Source: Serratia nevei (lineage in GTDB: Bacteria > Pseudomonadota > Gammaproteobacteria > Enterobacterales > Enterobacteriaceae). From it: a DNA stretch of 52,666 bases. The notes under the pieces were generated by a model. The model was not told where the DNA came from. It was given only the letters and a program-made list of their open reading frames with translations, and did not search any database. A program made the position numbers and the translations under genes. Numbering within the stretch: position 1 is the first letter of the stretch; each line of letters begins with the position of its first letter. The stretch spans positions 1-52,666 of the forward strand of contig NZ_JAMYWQ010000034.1 in assembly GCF_024160145.1 (NCBI RefSeq), written 5' to 3'. Positions 11,978 through 19,743 of this stretch are shown here, in pieces.

Positions 11978-12508
11978 ATGGCCAGCAGAGGCGTAAACAA
12001 AGTAATTCTGGTCGGGAATCTGGGTCAGGATCCAGAAGTCCGTTACATGCCGAACGGCGGCGCAGTGGCCAACATTACCCTGGCGACCTCCGAAAGCTGG
12101 CGTGACAAGGCGACCGGCGAACAGAAAGAGAAGACCGAGTGGCACCGCGTCGTGCTGTTCGGCAAACTGGCCGAAGTGGCGGGCGAATACCTGCGTAAAG
12201 GCTCTCAGGTCTACATCGAAGGCTCCCTGCAGACCCGTAAATGGCAGGATCAGAGCGGCCAGGATCGCTACACCACCGAGATCGTGGTTAACGTCGGCGG
12301 CACCATGCAGATGCTGGGCGGCCGTCAGGGCGGCGGCGCACCGGCCGGTCAATCTGCCGGCGGCCAGGGCGGTTGGGGCCAGCCTCAGCAGCCACAGGGC
12401 GGCAACCAGTTCAGCGGCGGCCAGCAGCAGTCTCGCCCGGCGCAGAACAGCGCACCGGCGACCAGCAACGAACCGCCAATGGATTTCGACGACGATATTC
12501 CGTTCTGA
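11978..12508 (+). CDS. ssb: Single-stranded DNA-binding protein SSB
   Basis: Tetrameric OB-fold protein that coats single-stranded DNA during replication, recombination and repair. The ATG at 11978 has GGGAGA upstream and gives 176 residues (178 in E. coli). The OB fold spans about residues 5-110 ([19 protein letters not shown] to NVGGTMQML). A Gly/Gln-rich linker follows, and the acidic tip MDFDDDIPF recruits partner proteins. A -10-like TATACT lies at 11941-11946. A strong terminator follows. Confidence 0.98.
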
Positions 12509-12530
12509 TATCCGGCTGTTTGCAGCCAAC

Positions 12531-12558
12531 AAAAAAGCCCCGAAAGGGGCTTTTTTGT
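12531..12558 (+). terminator. Rho-independent terminator after ssb
   Basis: AAAAAAGCCCC (12531-12541), loop GAAA, GGGGCTTTTTT (12546-12556). Symmetry makes it potentially bidirectional, also ending the convergent LysR gene. Confidence 0.92.
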
Positions 12559-12568
12559 TTTTGCTGCA

Positions 12569-13483
12569 TCAAAGCTCTGGCGATGAGGCCAACAATTGTC
12601 GGGCTGCGTTCAACACGTTGACCCGCTTTTCGTTTTTTTGCATCACCAGATAGACGTCGATGTTCAATCTTTCATTCATTTGTGCATCCAGGTGGCGATA
12701 GCACAAGCCCGCCCGGGTGGAGACGCACATCGATTGCGGCATTAGCGCCATGCCTTTTCCCCGGGCGATGCTGGCCAGCATGATCAGCGAATCGTCGGGT
12801 TCCGCTTTGCGCTTCAGTACAAAAGGCAGTGATTGAAGGACATTTTCGCACTTGTCATAAAAACCCGGGTTTGCGCTGCGGGAGAACCAGTAGAGCGGCA
12901 GATCGACAACGTCGCGCAGCGATACGGTATCTTGAATACTGGCGGGATGCGACGAAGGCAGCGCCAACATGAGCGGTTCTCGATACAACCAACGAAATTC
13001 AAAGGCTTCTTCGCCGTTAGGCGCTTTCTCGCCGACCAGTGCGATATCCAGATTCCCCCGAGCCAAGATCTGCAGTAACTGTTTTGACGTCAGTTGGTGA
13101 GCGGAGATCTCATCGGCATCGATAAGCTTTTCCAAATGGGCATTGATGGTGGGAATCAGACTGAAATCCAGCGTACGCGTGACGCCGATTTTCACCGTGT
13201 CGCTCTCGACATTGAGTCGTTGAATCAAATGAGAAAGCTGGTTAATGAGTTGCTTAGCCTGTTCTTCCAGTTTGATCCCCGCCTCAGTTAAATGTACCTG
13301 ATGGGTATCGCGGGTAAACAGCGGGCAGCCAATCACGTCCTCAAGGCACTGGATTTGCCGGGTCAACGGCGGTTGCGTCATCCGCATTCTTTCGGCTGCC
13401 CGGCGAAAATTCAGTTCGTGCGCGACGGCGAGAAAGCACTGCAACTGCTTAATTGTGGGTAGTTTTTCATTGAAAATCGTCAA
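12569..13483 (-). CDS. LysR-family transcriptional regulator of the accessory operon
   Basis: 304 residues from a TTG start at 13483, preceded by GGAG seven bases away; no better in-frame ATG is available. The winged helix is at residues 10-70 (LQCFLAVAHELNFRRAAERM, then MTQPPLTRQIQCLED). The C-terminal effector domain has VKIGVTRTLDFSLIP and GNLDIALVGEK. It is transcribed divergently from the eight-gene operon starting at 13728. The 244 bp between them contain three inverted repeats, the usual arrangement for a LysR activator of the adjacent operon. The effector is unknown. GC content is lower than in the ssb side of the window. Confidence 0.88.
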   Translation of the reverse strand: MTIFNEKLPTIKQLQCFLAVAHELNFRRAAERMRMTQPPLTRQIQCLEDVIGCPLFTRDTHQVHLTEAGIKLEEQAKQLINQLSHLIQRLNVESDTVKIGVTRTLDFSLIPTINAHLEKLIDADEISAHQLTSKQLLQILARGNLDIALVGEKAPNGEEAFEFRWLYREPLMLALPSSHPASIQDTVSLRDVVDLPLYWFSRSANPGFYDKCENVLQSLPFVLKRKAEPDDSLIMLASIARGKGMALMPQSMCVSTRAGLCYRHLDAQMNERLNIDVYLVMQKNEKRVNVLNAARQLLASSPEL

Positions 13484-13584
13484 TTACGGGCTCCGACGTC
13501 ATTCGGCCTGTCGCTGGCTGGCGAAAGGTGGGCGATAGCAAATAAAATCCAGAATCAACACGTCGGGTACAGCGGTATTCTATT

Positions 13585-13641
13585 TTTTGTATCAGGTTAC
13601 CTGAATGGCTGTTATGTTTCCATAACATTATTGATACAAAA
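13585..13641. promoter_or_regulatory. Clustered inverted repeats, probable LysR operator
   Basis: Three palindromes overlap here. An outer pair is TTTTGTATCA (13585-13594) and TGATACAAAA (13632-13641). TCAGGTTACCTGA lies at 13592-13604. TGTTATG-N4-CATAACA lies at 13610-13627. A further half-site TGTTATGG lies at 13671-13678. A weak promoter TTACAA (13648-13653), 17-bp spacer, TGTTAT (13671-13676) would place the operators upstream of and over the promoter of the downstream operon. Confidence 0.6.
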
Positions 13642-13727
13642 GTTATATTACAAAACTAACAATTCTCTAATGTTATGGACTTGTTATTGTGACGCCTCTC
13701 AACACACACACCTACAGAGGTTTATTT

Positions 13728-14342
13728 ATGTCGGCAAAATACGTACTCATTACCCGTTTCCCACTGAAAGACAATACCGATAAGTCACAATTCAAATCGC
13801 TGGCGAATAGCAATGCTGGGAAATATTTTGTTTCGGATGAGCAAAATATTAACGAATTGCTCGAATTACGCGCATTCGCCTCCGTCGAGGAAATTGCTGC
13901 TCAGGAAAGTGAGTTGGAGTCTGCATTCCATTCGTTCTCTGCCGTCCTGGCCGGTGATGTTCGTCGTGAGTTGGTTAAATTCGTTGAGGCACCCATTGAT
14001 TCCGCTGACGATATTCCAACCACCGAATATGTTCAACTGCGTCATGTGGAGGTGCCGGCAGAAAATTACAGCCAATATCGTCACTGGCGTGAAGAAACTA
14101 TTTTCAACGTCGTTCATGACAATAAAGATAAAATCACCAGCTTCGGCGCCTATCACTCACTGATCAGCGGCCAACCCGGCGTCATGTTTATCTCGGCTTT
14201 CAATGGAAATAAAGAGGCCTACAAAGAAGCCTTCACCAATGCCCGTTATCAGACCATTATTCAGCAAGCCGGTGACAGCTATATTACTGGCGGCAACGAT
14301 GGCCTTTATACCCGTATTTATCGTTCAGTTTCTTGTTGTTGA
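13728..14342 (+). CDS. Dimeric alpha-beta barrel-like protein, first gene of accessory operon
   Basis: 204 residues from the ATG at 13728, chosen over an upstream GTG because AGAGG sits seven bases before it. The sequence appears to contain two ferredoxin-like halves, residues about 1-90 and 100-200. The second (YVQLRHVEVPAENY to GGNDGLYTRIYR) resembles EthD/antibiotic-monooxygenase-type dimeric alpha-beta barrels, which serve as cofactor-free oxygenases or cyclases in many pathways. No catalytic residue can be assigned. The protein ends in Cys-Cys. It is followed after 15 bases by the AfsA-like gene. The fold assignment is inferred from pattern and is moderately uncertain. Confidence 0.6.
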   Translation: MSAKYVLITRFPLKDNTDKSQFKSLANSNAGKYFVSDEQNINELLELRAFASVEEIAAQESELESAFHSFSAVLAGDVRRELVKFVEAPIDSADDIPTTEYVQLRHVEVPAENYSQYRHWREETIFNVVHDNKDKITSFGAYHSLISGQPGVMFISAFNGNKEAYKEAFTNARYQTIIQQAGDSYITGGNDGLYTRIYRSVSCC

Positions 14343-14357
14343 TAACTTGAGGTTGTA

Positions 14358-15152
14358 ATGAAAAGTCAAGCAATGTCGAAGAAAATCGTGGTCGTCGGTG
14401 ATAAATTTAGCGAGTTCTCTAACGGTAAAGACGTTGTAACCATTAGCCAGTTAGAGCTTATCACCCAAATCCCTGCTCATATTATAGATACTAACAGCCA
14501 ATTTATCGTTGGCCAGGGCGTGCGCGATGATTATGCCGGGAAAGTGCTGGAAAACCAGCATCGTAACAGAAGTCATGGAAATAAATTAGATCTGACCGAG
14601 TTGGAGAAGCTGACGGCGACAGCAAGAAACGCCTATTCGCATAAAAAAATAAATCACAACACGCTGATCGGCGCCGCAGAGAAAGTGAAGGATAATTTTT
14701 TTGCGCTGCCTTTACTGATTGATGAACGCTGTGAACTTATGGCCGACCACCAGACGGGACAACATATTCAGGGGATGATTTTGGTTGAGGCATGTCGCCA
14801 AACCTTTATTGCCGTCACCGAAGAATTCTACCTGCCTGACAGTGCAGGAAAATCCTACTATGTCATCAATGATATGAACATCAAGTTTGAAAACTTCCTG
14901 TTCCCATTGCCGGCGATTGTCCACTATGAGCTGGTGGAGCAGAACGTGAATGAACGCCGTGCGCGCTTCAAAGCGGATATTCGCATCACCCAGCACACCA
15001 CGCTGTGCGCGAGCATGTCGGTATCGTTTACCGTTTACCCGGCGTCGGTCATCGGTGAAAAAGAAGCGGTGTTGGCGACAGAGATGACGCATACCCTTTT
15101 GCAGAACGCCGCTCTCGGCGTCCCGAGCGAGCGAGGGGGCGTGCATGCCTGA
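14358..15152 (+). CDS. AfsA-type (A-factor biosynthesis) hotdog-domain protein
   Basis: 264 residues. The core IQGMILVEACRQTFIAVTEE near residue 140 is the hallmark of AfsA/ScbA hotdog domains (GM-x-LLEA-x-RQ), followed by the strand FENFLFPLPAIVHYEL. AfsA itself joins a beta-ketoacyl chain to dihydroxyacetone phosphate to start gamma-butyrolactone signal synthesis in Streptomyces. Here the first half lacks a second clear LVE-x-RQ motif, so only one canonical hotdog repeat is visible. TTGAGGTTG precedes the ATG. The 3' end overlaps the next gene by 8 bases. In this operon it is the likely carbon-skeleton-forming step, but substrate and product are unknown. Confidence 0.72.
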   Translation: MKSQAMSKKIVVVGDKFSEFSNGKDVVTISQLELITQIPAHIIDTNSQFIVGQGVRDDYAGKVLENQHRNRSHGNKLDLTELEKLTATARNAYSHKKINHNTLIGAAEKVKDNFFALPLLIDERCELMADHQTGQHIQGMILVEACRQTFIAVTEEFYLPDSAGKSYYVINDMNIKFENFLFPLPAIVHYELVEQNVNERRARFKADIRITQHTTLCASMSVSFTVYPASVIGEKEAVLATEMTHTLLQNAALGVPSERGGVHA

Positions 15153-15978
15153 GACTAACGGCCAGCGCTACTCTCTGGCCGTGACCACGCAGGGGCCGCT
15201 TTATCCCCCTGCGGAGGTTGTGGATGCCGAGGGAAACTTTGTGGTCATCGGGCAGATCCCGCGCGAAAACGGCATTGAGTGGGGGGGCGCAATCGTAGAT
15301 AAAAACAGCCCGTTACCCGCCTTTGGCCAGGCTTTACCCTATACCGTCATCGATGAACTGCAGACATTGACGGCCGAGCAATTGGCGGACATCACCCTGT
15401 ACACGTTGCCGTTGCCATTACCGCTGAATAACTATCCGATGACGTTTGCACCGGAACAACGACCGGAGGCCGCTAACGATCGCAGGCCAAGCGTGCCGTT
15501 GCATGAAGGTTATATCGCCGACATGCGAACCGCTGACGGCCCGCGCCGACTGCCGGCGATTACTTTGGCCGATTGGATGACGGCGCAAGGCGAACTCGTC
15601 GTTAGCCTCAGTGAAGATCGGCGCACAGCCCGTTTCGATTTCCGCTTCCGTCATCTGGTGCCGAACAGCGTTTATACCGTGATGAGTCTGCGAGAGCGTG
15701 ACCTGTCACCGCTTGCGCCAACCCGGCCGGGCCCATTGGGGATCCCCAACGTGTTCGTGACGGATGCGCAGGGCCACGCCGAATTTTGGGCCGAATTGCC
15801 TAACCCTTTCCCGGCCGCGAGCGAAAATAGCAATCGGGTGATTAATGTCGTGGTTTTATTTATGAGCTGTCGCCAGAGCTTTGGCGGCGCGATAGGCCTT
15901 TATGGACTGGGTGGCGATATTCATGCGCATTTGAAATTGCCTGCATTATCTTTTAGCGAATTTACCACTGTGAAATAA
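15145..15978 (+). CDS. Unknown protein in AfsA-like operon
   Basis: 277 residues, overlapping the AfsA-like gene by 8 bases and so translationally coupled. I do not recognise the family. There is no signal peptide or membrane segment. The sequence looks beta-rich with many prolines. The second half contains a segment, FDFRFRHLVPNSVYTVMSLR to HAEFWAELPNPFP near residues 165-230, that reads like an immunoglobulin-like or CHRD-like sandwich strand pattern. The C-terminal part has two glycine-rich stretches and a single Cys (MSCRQSFGGAIG). Its fixed place between AfsA-like and tautomerase genes suggests a pathway role. Confidence 0.75.
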   Translation: MPETNGQRYSLAVTTQGPLYPPAEVVDAEGNFVVIGQIPRENGIEWGGAIVDKNSPLPAFGQALPYTVIDELQTLTAEQLADITLYTLPLPLPLNNYPMTFAPEQRPEAANDRRPSVPLHEGYIADMRTADGPRRLPAITLADWMTAQGELVVSLSEDRRTARFDFRFRHLVPNSVYTVMSLRERDLSPLAPTRPGPLGIPNVFVTDAQGHAEFWAELPNPFPAASENSNRVINVVVLFMSCRQSFGGAIGLYGLGGDIHAHLKLPALSFSEFTTVK

Positions 15979-15986
15979 GGTTTTCT

Positions 15987-16217
15987 ATGCCAGTTGTTCA
16001 AGTTACTACCTGGAAAATGAACGATGAGAATAAAGTGAGAAACCTCATCGAAGAAATTACGCACTCAGTTCATTTACATTGTGGTGCGCCGTTGGACAAG
16101 ATTTCTGTCGTCATCAGTGAAATTTCGCCATCGCGTTGGGCAGATGCCGGTGTATTGGGTAACGATACCGCTTTTCCGGTGAAAAGCCGCCGCAAGACTT
16201 ATGAGGAGGACGCGTGA
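15987..16217 (+). CDS. 4-oxalocrotonate tautomerase-family protein
   Basis: 76 residues beginning Met-Pro, so the catalytic N-terminal proline (Pro1 after Met removal) is present. The VVQVTTWKM strand and APLDKISVVISEI strand match the small tautomerase fold. By eye the two arginines of classical 4-oxalocrotonate tautomerase (Arg11, Arg39) are not conserved, whereas an SRWADAG segment replaces the usual loop. The substrate therefore probably differs from the catabolic enzyme. Its stop codon overlaps the GTG start of the HAD gene (GTGA). Confidence 0.78.
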   Translation: MPVVQVTTWKMNDENKVRNLIEEITHSVHLHCGAPLDKISVVISEISPSRWADAGVLGNDTAFPVKSRRKTYEEDA

Positions 16218-16885
16218 CGTCTGCTGCGGCATTTTTCGATGTGGATGAAACCCTGATTAAAATGAAGAGCATGTTCCATTTTTATCATTATTGGAGCAAT
16301 GTTCGCGGCACTCAGAAAGCTTATGAGGCGTTTATTAAACGCTTTCAACAGGCGGTTGCAGAAGGCGTGCCGCGAGAAGTGCTCAATCGCATGTATTACC
16401 GAGAGTTTTCCGGTACAGATATCGATGATGTTTATCAGGTCGCAGAGGACTGGTTCCATACATACCTGCATGAGAAAGAGGCTTATATCGCTTCTGCTGT
16501 CGATCGTTTTCAGCGACATAAAATCAGTGGCCATCTCACCGTTTTTATTTCAGGCTCCATGTTGCCGTTATTAAAACCGTTGGGGCAGAGGCTTGGCGCT
16601 GATGCCATTCTTTGTACCCAGTTGCTGTTGGATGCGAAAGGAAAGTTGACCGGGGAAATCGGCGAACCGCAAACCATTGGGCAGGGTAAGCAGCGGGCAT
16701 TATTGTCATTTAGCCAAAGTCATCATATCGATTTGGCCAAAAGTTTCGCCTATGGCGATGACCTGTCCGATATTCCGATGCTGGCCGCAACGGGCAATCC
16801 GGTTTGCGTAGGCGAGCATTCAAACCTGGCGGAATATGCGCGCCGGAATAATTGGAACATGCTTGCAGAAAATGCCCCTAATTAG
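16214..16885 (+). CDS. HAD-superfamily IB phosphatase (SerB-like)
   Basis: 223 residues from a GTG start that overlaps the previous stop codon, with GGAGG five bases upstream. HAD motif I is FFDVDETL (nucleophile and acid Asp), motif II is VFISGS, and motif III/IV is the late Lys plus YGDDLSDIPML. The helical cap lies between about residues 20 and 95. HAD-IB enzymes remove phosphate from small metabolites such as phosphoserine. Within this operon it could dephosphorylate a product carrying a phosphate derived from dihydroxyacetone phosphate, which would suit an AfsA-type pathway; that is inference. Confidence 0.85.
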   Translation: MTSAAAFFDVDETLIKMKSMFHFYHYWSNVRGTQKAYEAFIKRFQQAVAEGVPREVLNRMYYREFSGTDIDDVYQVAEDWFHTYLHEKEAYIASAVDRFQRHKISGHLTVFISGSMLPLLKPLGQRLGADAILCTQLLLDAKGKLTGEIGEPQTIGQGKQRALLSFSQSHHIDLAKSFAYGDDLSDIPMLAATGNPVCVGEHSNLAEYARRNNWNMLAENAPN

Positions 16886-16893
16886 TTGAGAAT

Positions 16894-18111
16894 ATGATGA
16901 AAAATTTATCAAGTGATAATCAGCCATTAAGCATTAAAACCTGGTTGGCATTGGTGATCTTGGCCTTGTCCACGTTCACCATTGTTACCACCGAATTAGC
17001 GCCGATTGGCCTGTTGACGCCGATGGCCGAAGGCCTGCATCAGTCAGAGTCGATGATCGGCCTGACGGTCACGCTCTATGCGTGGGTTGGCGCGATCAGC
17101 GCGCTGTTGTCCTCACTGTTTCTGGGTAACTTGCCTAAGAAGCTGCTGTTGCTGACGTTGACGCTGATCATCTTGGTTTCCAACAGTCTGTGCGCCATGG
17201 TTGAACATTACCACTGGCTACTGGCTGCCAGAGTGATCGGCGCTTTGGCGCACGGCGCATTCTGGGCGATGATCGGTGCAACGGCGGTATCGCTGGTGCC
17301 GGCAAGATTCATCGGGCTGGCCACGTCCATCGTCTTCGGTGGCGTCTCTGCGGCCAGCGTATTCGGCGTGCCGCTGTCGAATTATATCGGGCTGAACGTC
17401 GGCTGGCGGCCGGCTTTTTGGTTGATGTCTTTGCTGAGCGTGATCGCATTGGTGGGGATTGCTTTGGTGGTGCCGAAGGTGAAAGCCAGTAGCGCCCTGG
17501 GCTTCGAGGCATTGGCTCGCGTATTGCGTTCAGGCGCACTGTGGCGCATCTATGGCGCGACCTTGCTGGCCATCACGGCACATTTCGCTGCATTCACCTT
17601 TATTGAACCCTGGTTGCACAGCGTCGGGGCAGTGACTTCCAGCATGATCCCGGTGATGCTTTTCGTCTTCGGTATCGCCGGCCTGGCGGGCAACTTTGTC
17701 ACCGGTATGTTTATCGACAAATGGTTGAAACCGATGGTGGTGTTGTCTGTCGTGCTGATCGCCGCAACGCTGCTGACCCTGGGTCAGATGGGCAACAGCC
17801 TGACGAGCGCTGAAATCCTGGCGTTGGTGATCGTCTGGGGTCTGGCCGTTTCCGGCATCTTCGTCGGTTTCCAAACCTGGGTGCTGCGTCTGGCCGGTGA
17901 AAATGCGTTCCCTGCTTCAGCGATTTACGTCTCCTTCTTTAATGGCGCCATCGGCTGCGGCGCGTTGGCGGGGGCATGGCTGGTGTCGCTGTACAGCATG
18001 CCGGCGCTATTGATGATCGCGGGTATCGCCATTGCGCTCTCATTGCTGCTGATTGCGATGATTCCGGTTAAAGCCGAACAGGCGGCGGCGCTGGCGGGAG
18101 AAGCGTCATGA
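16894..18111 (+). CDS. MFS transporter, DHA1 (SotB/AraJ-like) family
   Basis: 405 residues with about twelve hydrophobic segments. The first one contains FTIVTTELAPIGLLTPMAEGL, typical of SotB/YdhP/AraJ-type drug and sugar exporters. The second half restarts near ALWRIYGATLLAITAHFAAF. Its place inside a biosynthetic operon suggests it exports the end product or gives self-protection. It overlaps the next gene by four bases (ATGA). Substrate unknown. Confidence 0.88.
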   Translation: MMKNLSSDNQPLSIKTWLALVILALSTFTIVTTELAPIGLLTPMAEGLHQSESMIGLTVTLYAWVGAISALLSSLFLGNLPKKLLLLTLTLIILVSNSLCAMVEHYHWLLAARVIGALAHGAFWAMIGATAVSLVPARFIGLATSIVFGGVSAASVFGVPLSNYIGLNVGWRPAFWLMSLLSVIALVGIALVVPKVKASSALGFEALARVLRSGALWRIYGATLLAITAHFAAFTFIEPWLHSVGAVTSSMIPVMLFVFGIAGLAGNFVTGMFIDKWLKPMVVLSVVLIAATLLTLGQMGNSLTSAEILALVIVWGLAVSGIFVGFQTWVLRLAGENAFPASAIYVSFFNGAIGCGALAGAWLVSLYSMPALLMIAGIAIALSLLLIAMIPVKAEQAAALAGEAS

Positions 18112-18503
18112 GAAGCGGGGAAGCGTTAACGCAGCACGGGCGTGCGATTATGGAGCTGCTCGAAACGGGCTTGGCCGATAAGGTGACCTGCCGTCTGCGG
18201 GAGTTGGACGACGACCTGCCGCGTTTGATCACCGACTATGCGTTTGGCGCGGTGGTTGGGCGTGAAGGTTTGGATCTCAAGAACCGGGAGATGATCACCG
18301 TCGCATCGCTTATCACCTTGGGCAATGCGTCCGGCCAGCTGGAACTCCATATGCGTGCGGCGCTGAATGTGGGGGTGACGCAACGGGAACTGCTGGAAAT
18401 TGTGATTCAAATGGCGATCTATGCCGGGGTTCCCGCCTGCATGAACGCGCTTACCGTTTATCGCGCCGCCGTCGCTCAGCACGCTGCGCAGCCAGAAGAA
18501 TAA
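18108..18503 (+). CDS. Carboxymuconolactone decarboxylase (CMD)-family protein
   Basis: 131 residues. The pattern NREMITVASLITLGNASGQL, then LHMRAALNVGVTQRELLEIV and QMAIYAGVPACMNAL is the CMD/AhpD-like helical core. The paired CxxC of peroxidase-type AhpD proteins is absent, so a decarboxylase or lactone-processing role is more likely than peroxide reduction. The start codon overlaps the MFS stop, so it is translationally coupled. Its exact reaction in this pathway is unknown. Confidence 0.82.
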   Translation: MRSGEALTQHGRAIMELLETGLADKVTCRLRELDDDLPRLITDYAFGAVVGREGLDLKNREMITVASLITLGNASGQLELHMRAALNVGVTQRELLEIVIQMAIYAGVPACMNALTVYRAAVAQHAAQPEE

Positions 18504-18514
18504 GGACGATTGTG

Positions 18515-19693
18515 ATGAGAGACGTGGTGGTGGTAGCGGCAAAGCGCACGGCGACGGGCAGTTTTCAAGGCGCGCTGTCCGACAAACCGGCGACGGTGTT
18601 GGGGTGTGCCGTGGTGAAGGCGCTGTTGGCTGAAAGCGGGGTGGCGGCACACGAGGTTGAGCAGGTGATCATGGGGCAGGTGTTGACCGCCGGGTGCGGC
18701 CAGAACCCTGCCCGACAAACGGCGCTGTTGGCTGGATTACCGGTGACGGTCCAGGCGCTGACGATCAATAAGGTCTGTGGCTCGGGGCTCAAGGCGGTGC
18801 ATCTGGCGATGCAGGCTATCCAAAGCGGAGAAGCGGAGATGGTGATCGCCGGGGGGCAGGAAAACATGTCGTTGGCGCCGCACCTTATCGGCAATTCGCG
18901 TAAAGGCCAGCGTTTGGGGCACGGCGAACTGAAGGATTCGTTGGTGCATGACGGTTTATGGGATGCTTTCCATGATTTCCATATGGGCGTGACGGCGGAG
19001 AACGTGGCCAGGCAATTTAACATTTCGCGGGCGCAGCAGGACGAATACGCCGCACTGTCGCATCAGCGCGCACTGGCGGCGCAGCAGAATGGCCTCTTCC
19101 GCGATGAGATTGTCGCGATCGAGTCGGTCAGCCGCAAAGGGGAGATAACGCATTTCGAGCAGGATGAAGGGCCGCGCGAAACGCACTGCGAGAAGCTGTC
19201 GTTGCTGAAGCCGGTATTTCAAAAAGCGGGGACGGTGACGGCGGGTAATGCGTCATCGCTCAATGATGGTGCGGCGGCGGTGTTGCTTTGTAGCCGGGAG
19301 AAAGCGGAGAGTTTGGGGCTGGAGCCTCTGGCGGTGCTGGGGCATTTCAGCAACTCCGGTATTGAACCGGAAATCATGGGGGCGGCGCCGATAGAGGCAA
19401 TTCGTCAGTGCATGAATAAACAGAATTGGCATGCGGAAGAGGTGGAAGCGCTCGAATCTAATGAAGCGTTCGCGGCGCAGGCATTGGCCGTTATGTCGGC
19501 TTCGGGTATCGATCCGCAGCGGGTGAACCCACAGGGTGGTGCGATCGCCTTGGGGCACGCGATCGGCGCCTCCGGTTGTCGTATTCTGGTTACGCTAATT
19601 CATCATATGAAGCGTAACGGATTGAGTAAAGGCATTGCCGCTTTATGCGTGGGGGGCGGCGAGGGGGTTGCCCTCAGCGTAATGAGAAAATAA
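18515..19693 (+). CDS. Acetyl-CoA acetyltransferase-like thiolase
   Basis: 392 residues from the ATG at 18515, eight bases after AAGGA; a GTG three bases earlier is less well spaced. The acyl-carrying cysteine is in INKVCGSGLKAVHLA near residue 88. The catalytic His is in GGAIALGHAIGASGCRIL and the second Cys is in LCVGGGEGVA. NEAFAAQALAV is also present. Biosynthetic thiolases condense two acetyl-CoA to acetoacetyl-CoA; degradative ones run backward. In this operon it could supply a beta-ketoacyl-CoA to the AfsA-like enzyme. It is the last gene of the operon, and a hairpin follows. Confidence 0.9.
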   Translation: MRDVVVVAAKRTATGSFQGALSDKPATVLGCAVVKALLAESGVAAHEVEQVIMGQVLTAGCGQNPARQTALLAGLPVTVQALTINKVCGSGLKAVHLAMQAIQSGEAEMVIAGGQENMSLAPHLIGNSRKGQRLGHGELKDSLVHDGLWDAFHDFHMGVTAENVARQFNISRAQQDEYAALSHQRALAAQQNGLFRDEIVAIESVSRKGEITHFEQDEGPRETHCEKLSLLKPVFQKAGTVTAGNASSLNDGAAAVLLCSREKAESLGLEPLAVLGHFSNSGIEPEIMGAAPIEAIRQCMNKQNWHAEEVEALESNEAFAAQALAVMSASGIDPQRVNPQGGAIALGHAIGASGCRILVTLIHHMKRNGLSKGIAALCVGGGEGVALSVMRK

Positions 19694-19705
19694 ATTGAGC
19701 ATAAA

Positions 19706-19729
19706 AGAGGGCTGATATTTCAGCCCTCT
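19706..19729. terminator. Bidirectional terminator hairpin between thiolase and aldo/keto reductase genes
   Basis: AGAGGGCTGA (19706-19715) pairs with TCAGCCCTCT (19720-19729) around TATT. The minus strand has TTTTAT after the stem, giving a better terminator for the aldo/keto reductase gene than for the thiolase gene. Confidence 0.7.
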
Positions 19730-19743
19730 CTATATGGATATTA

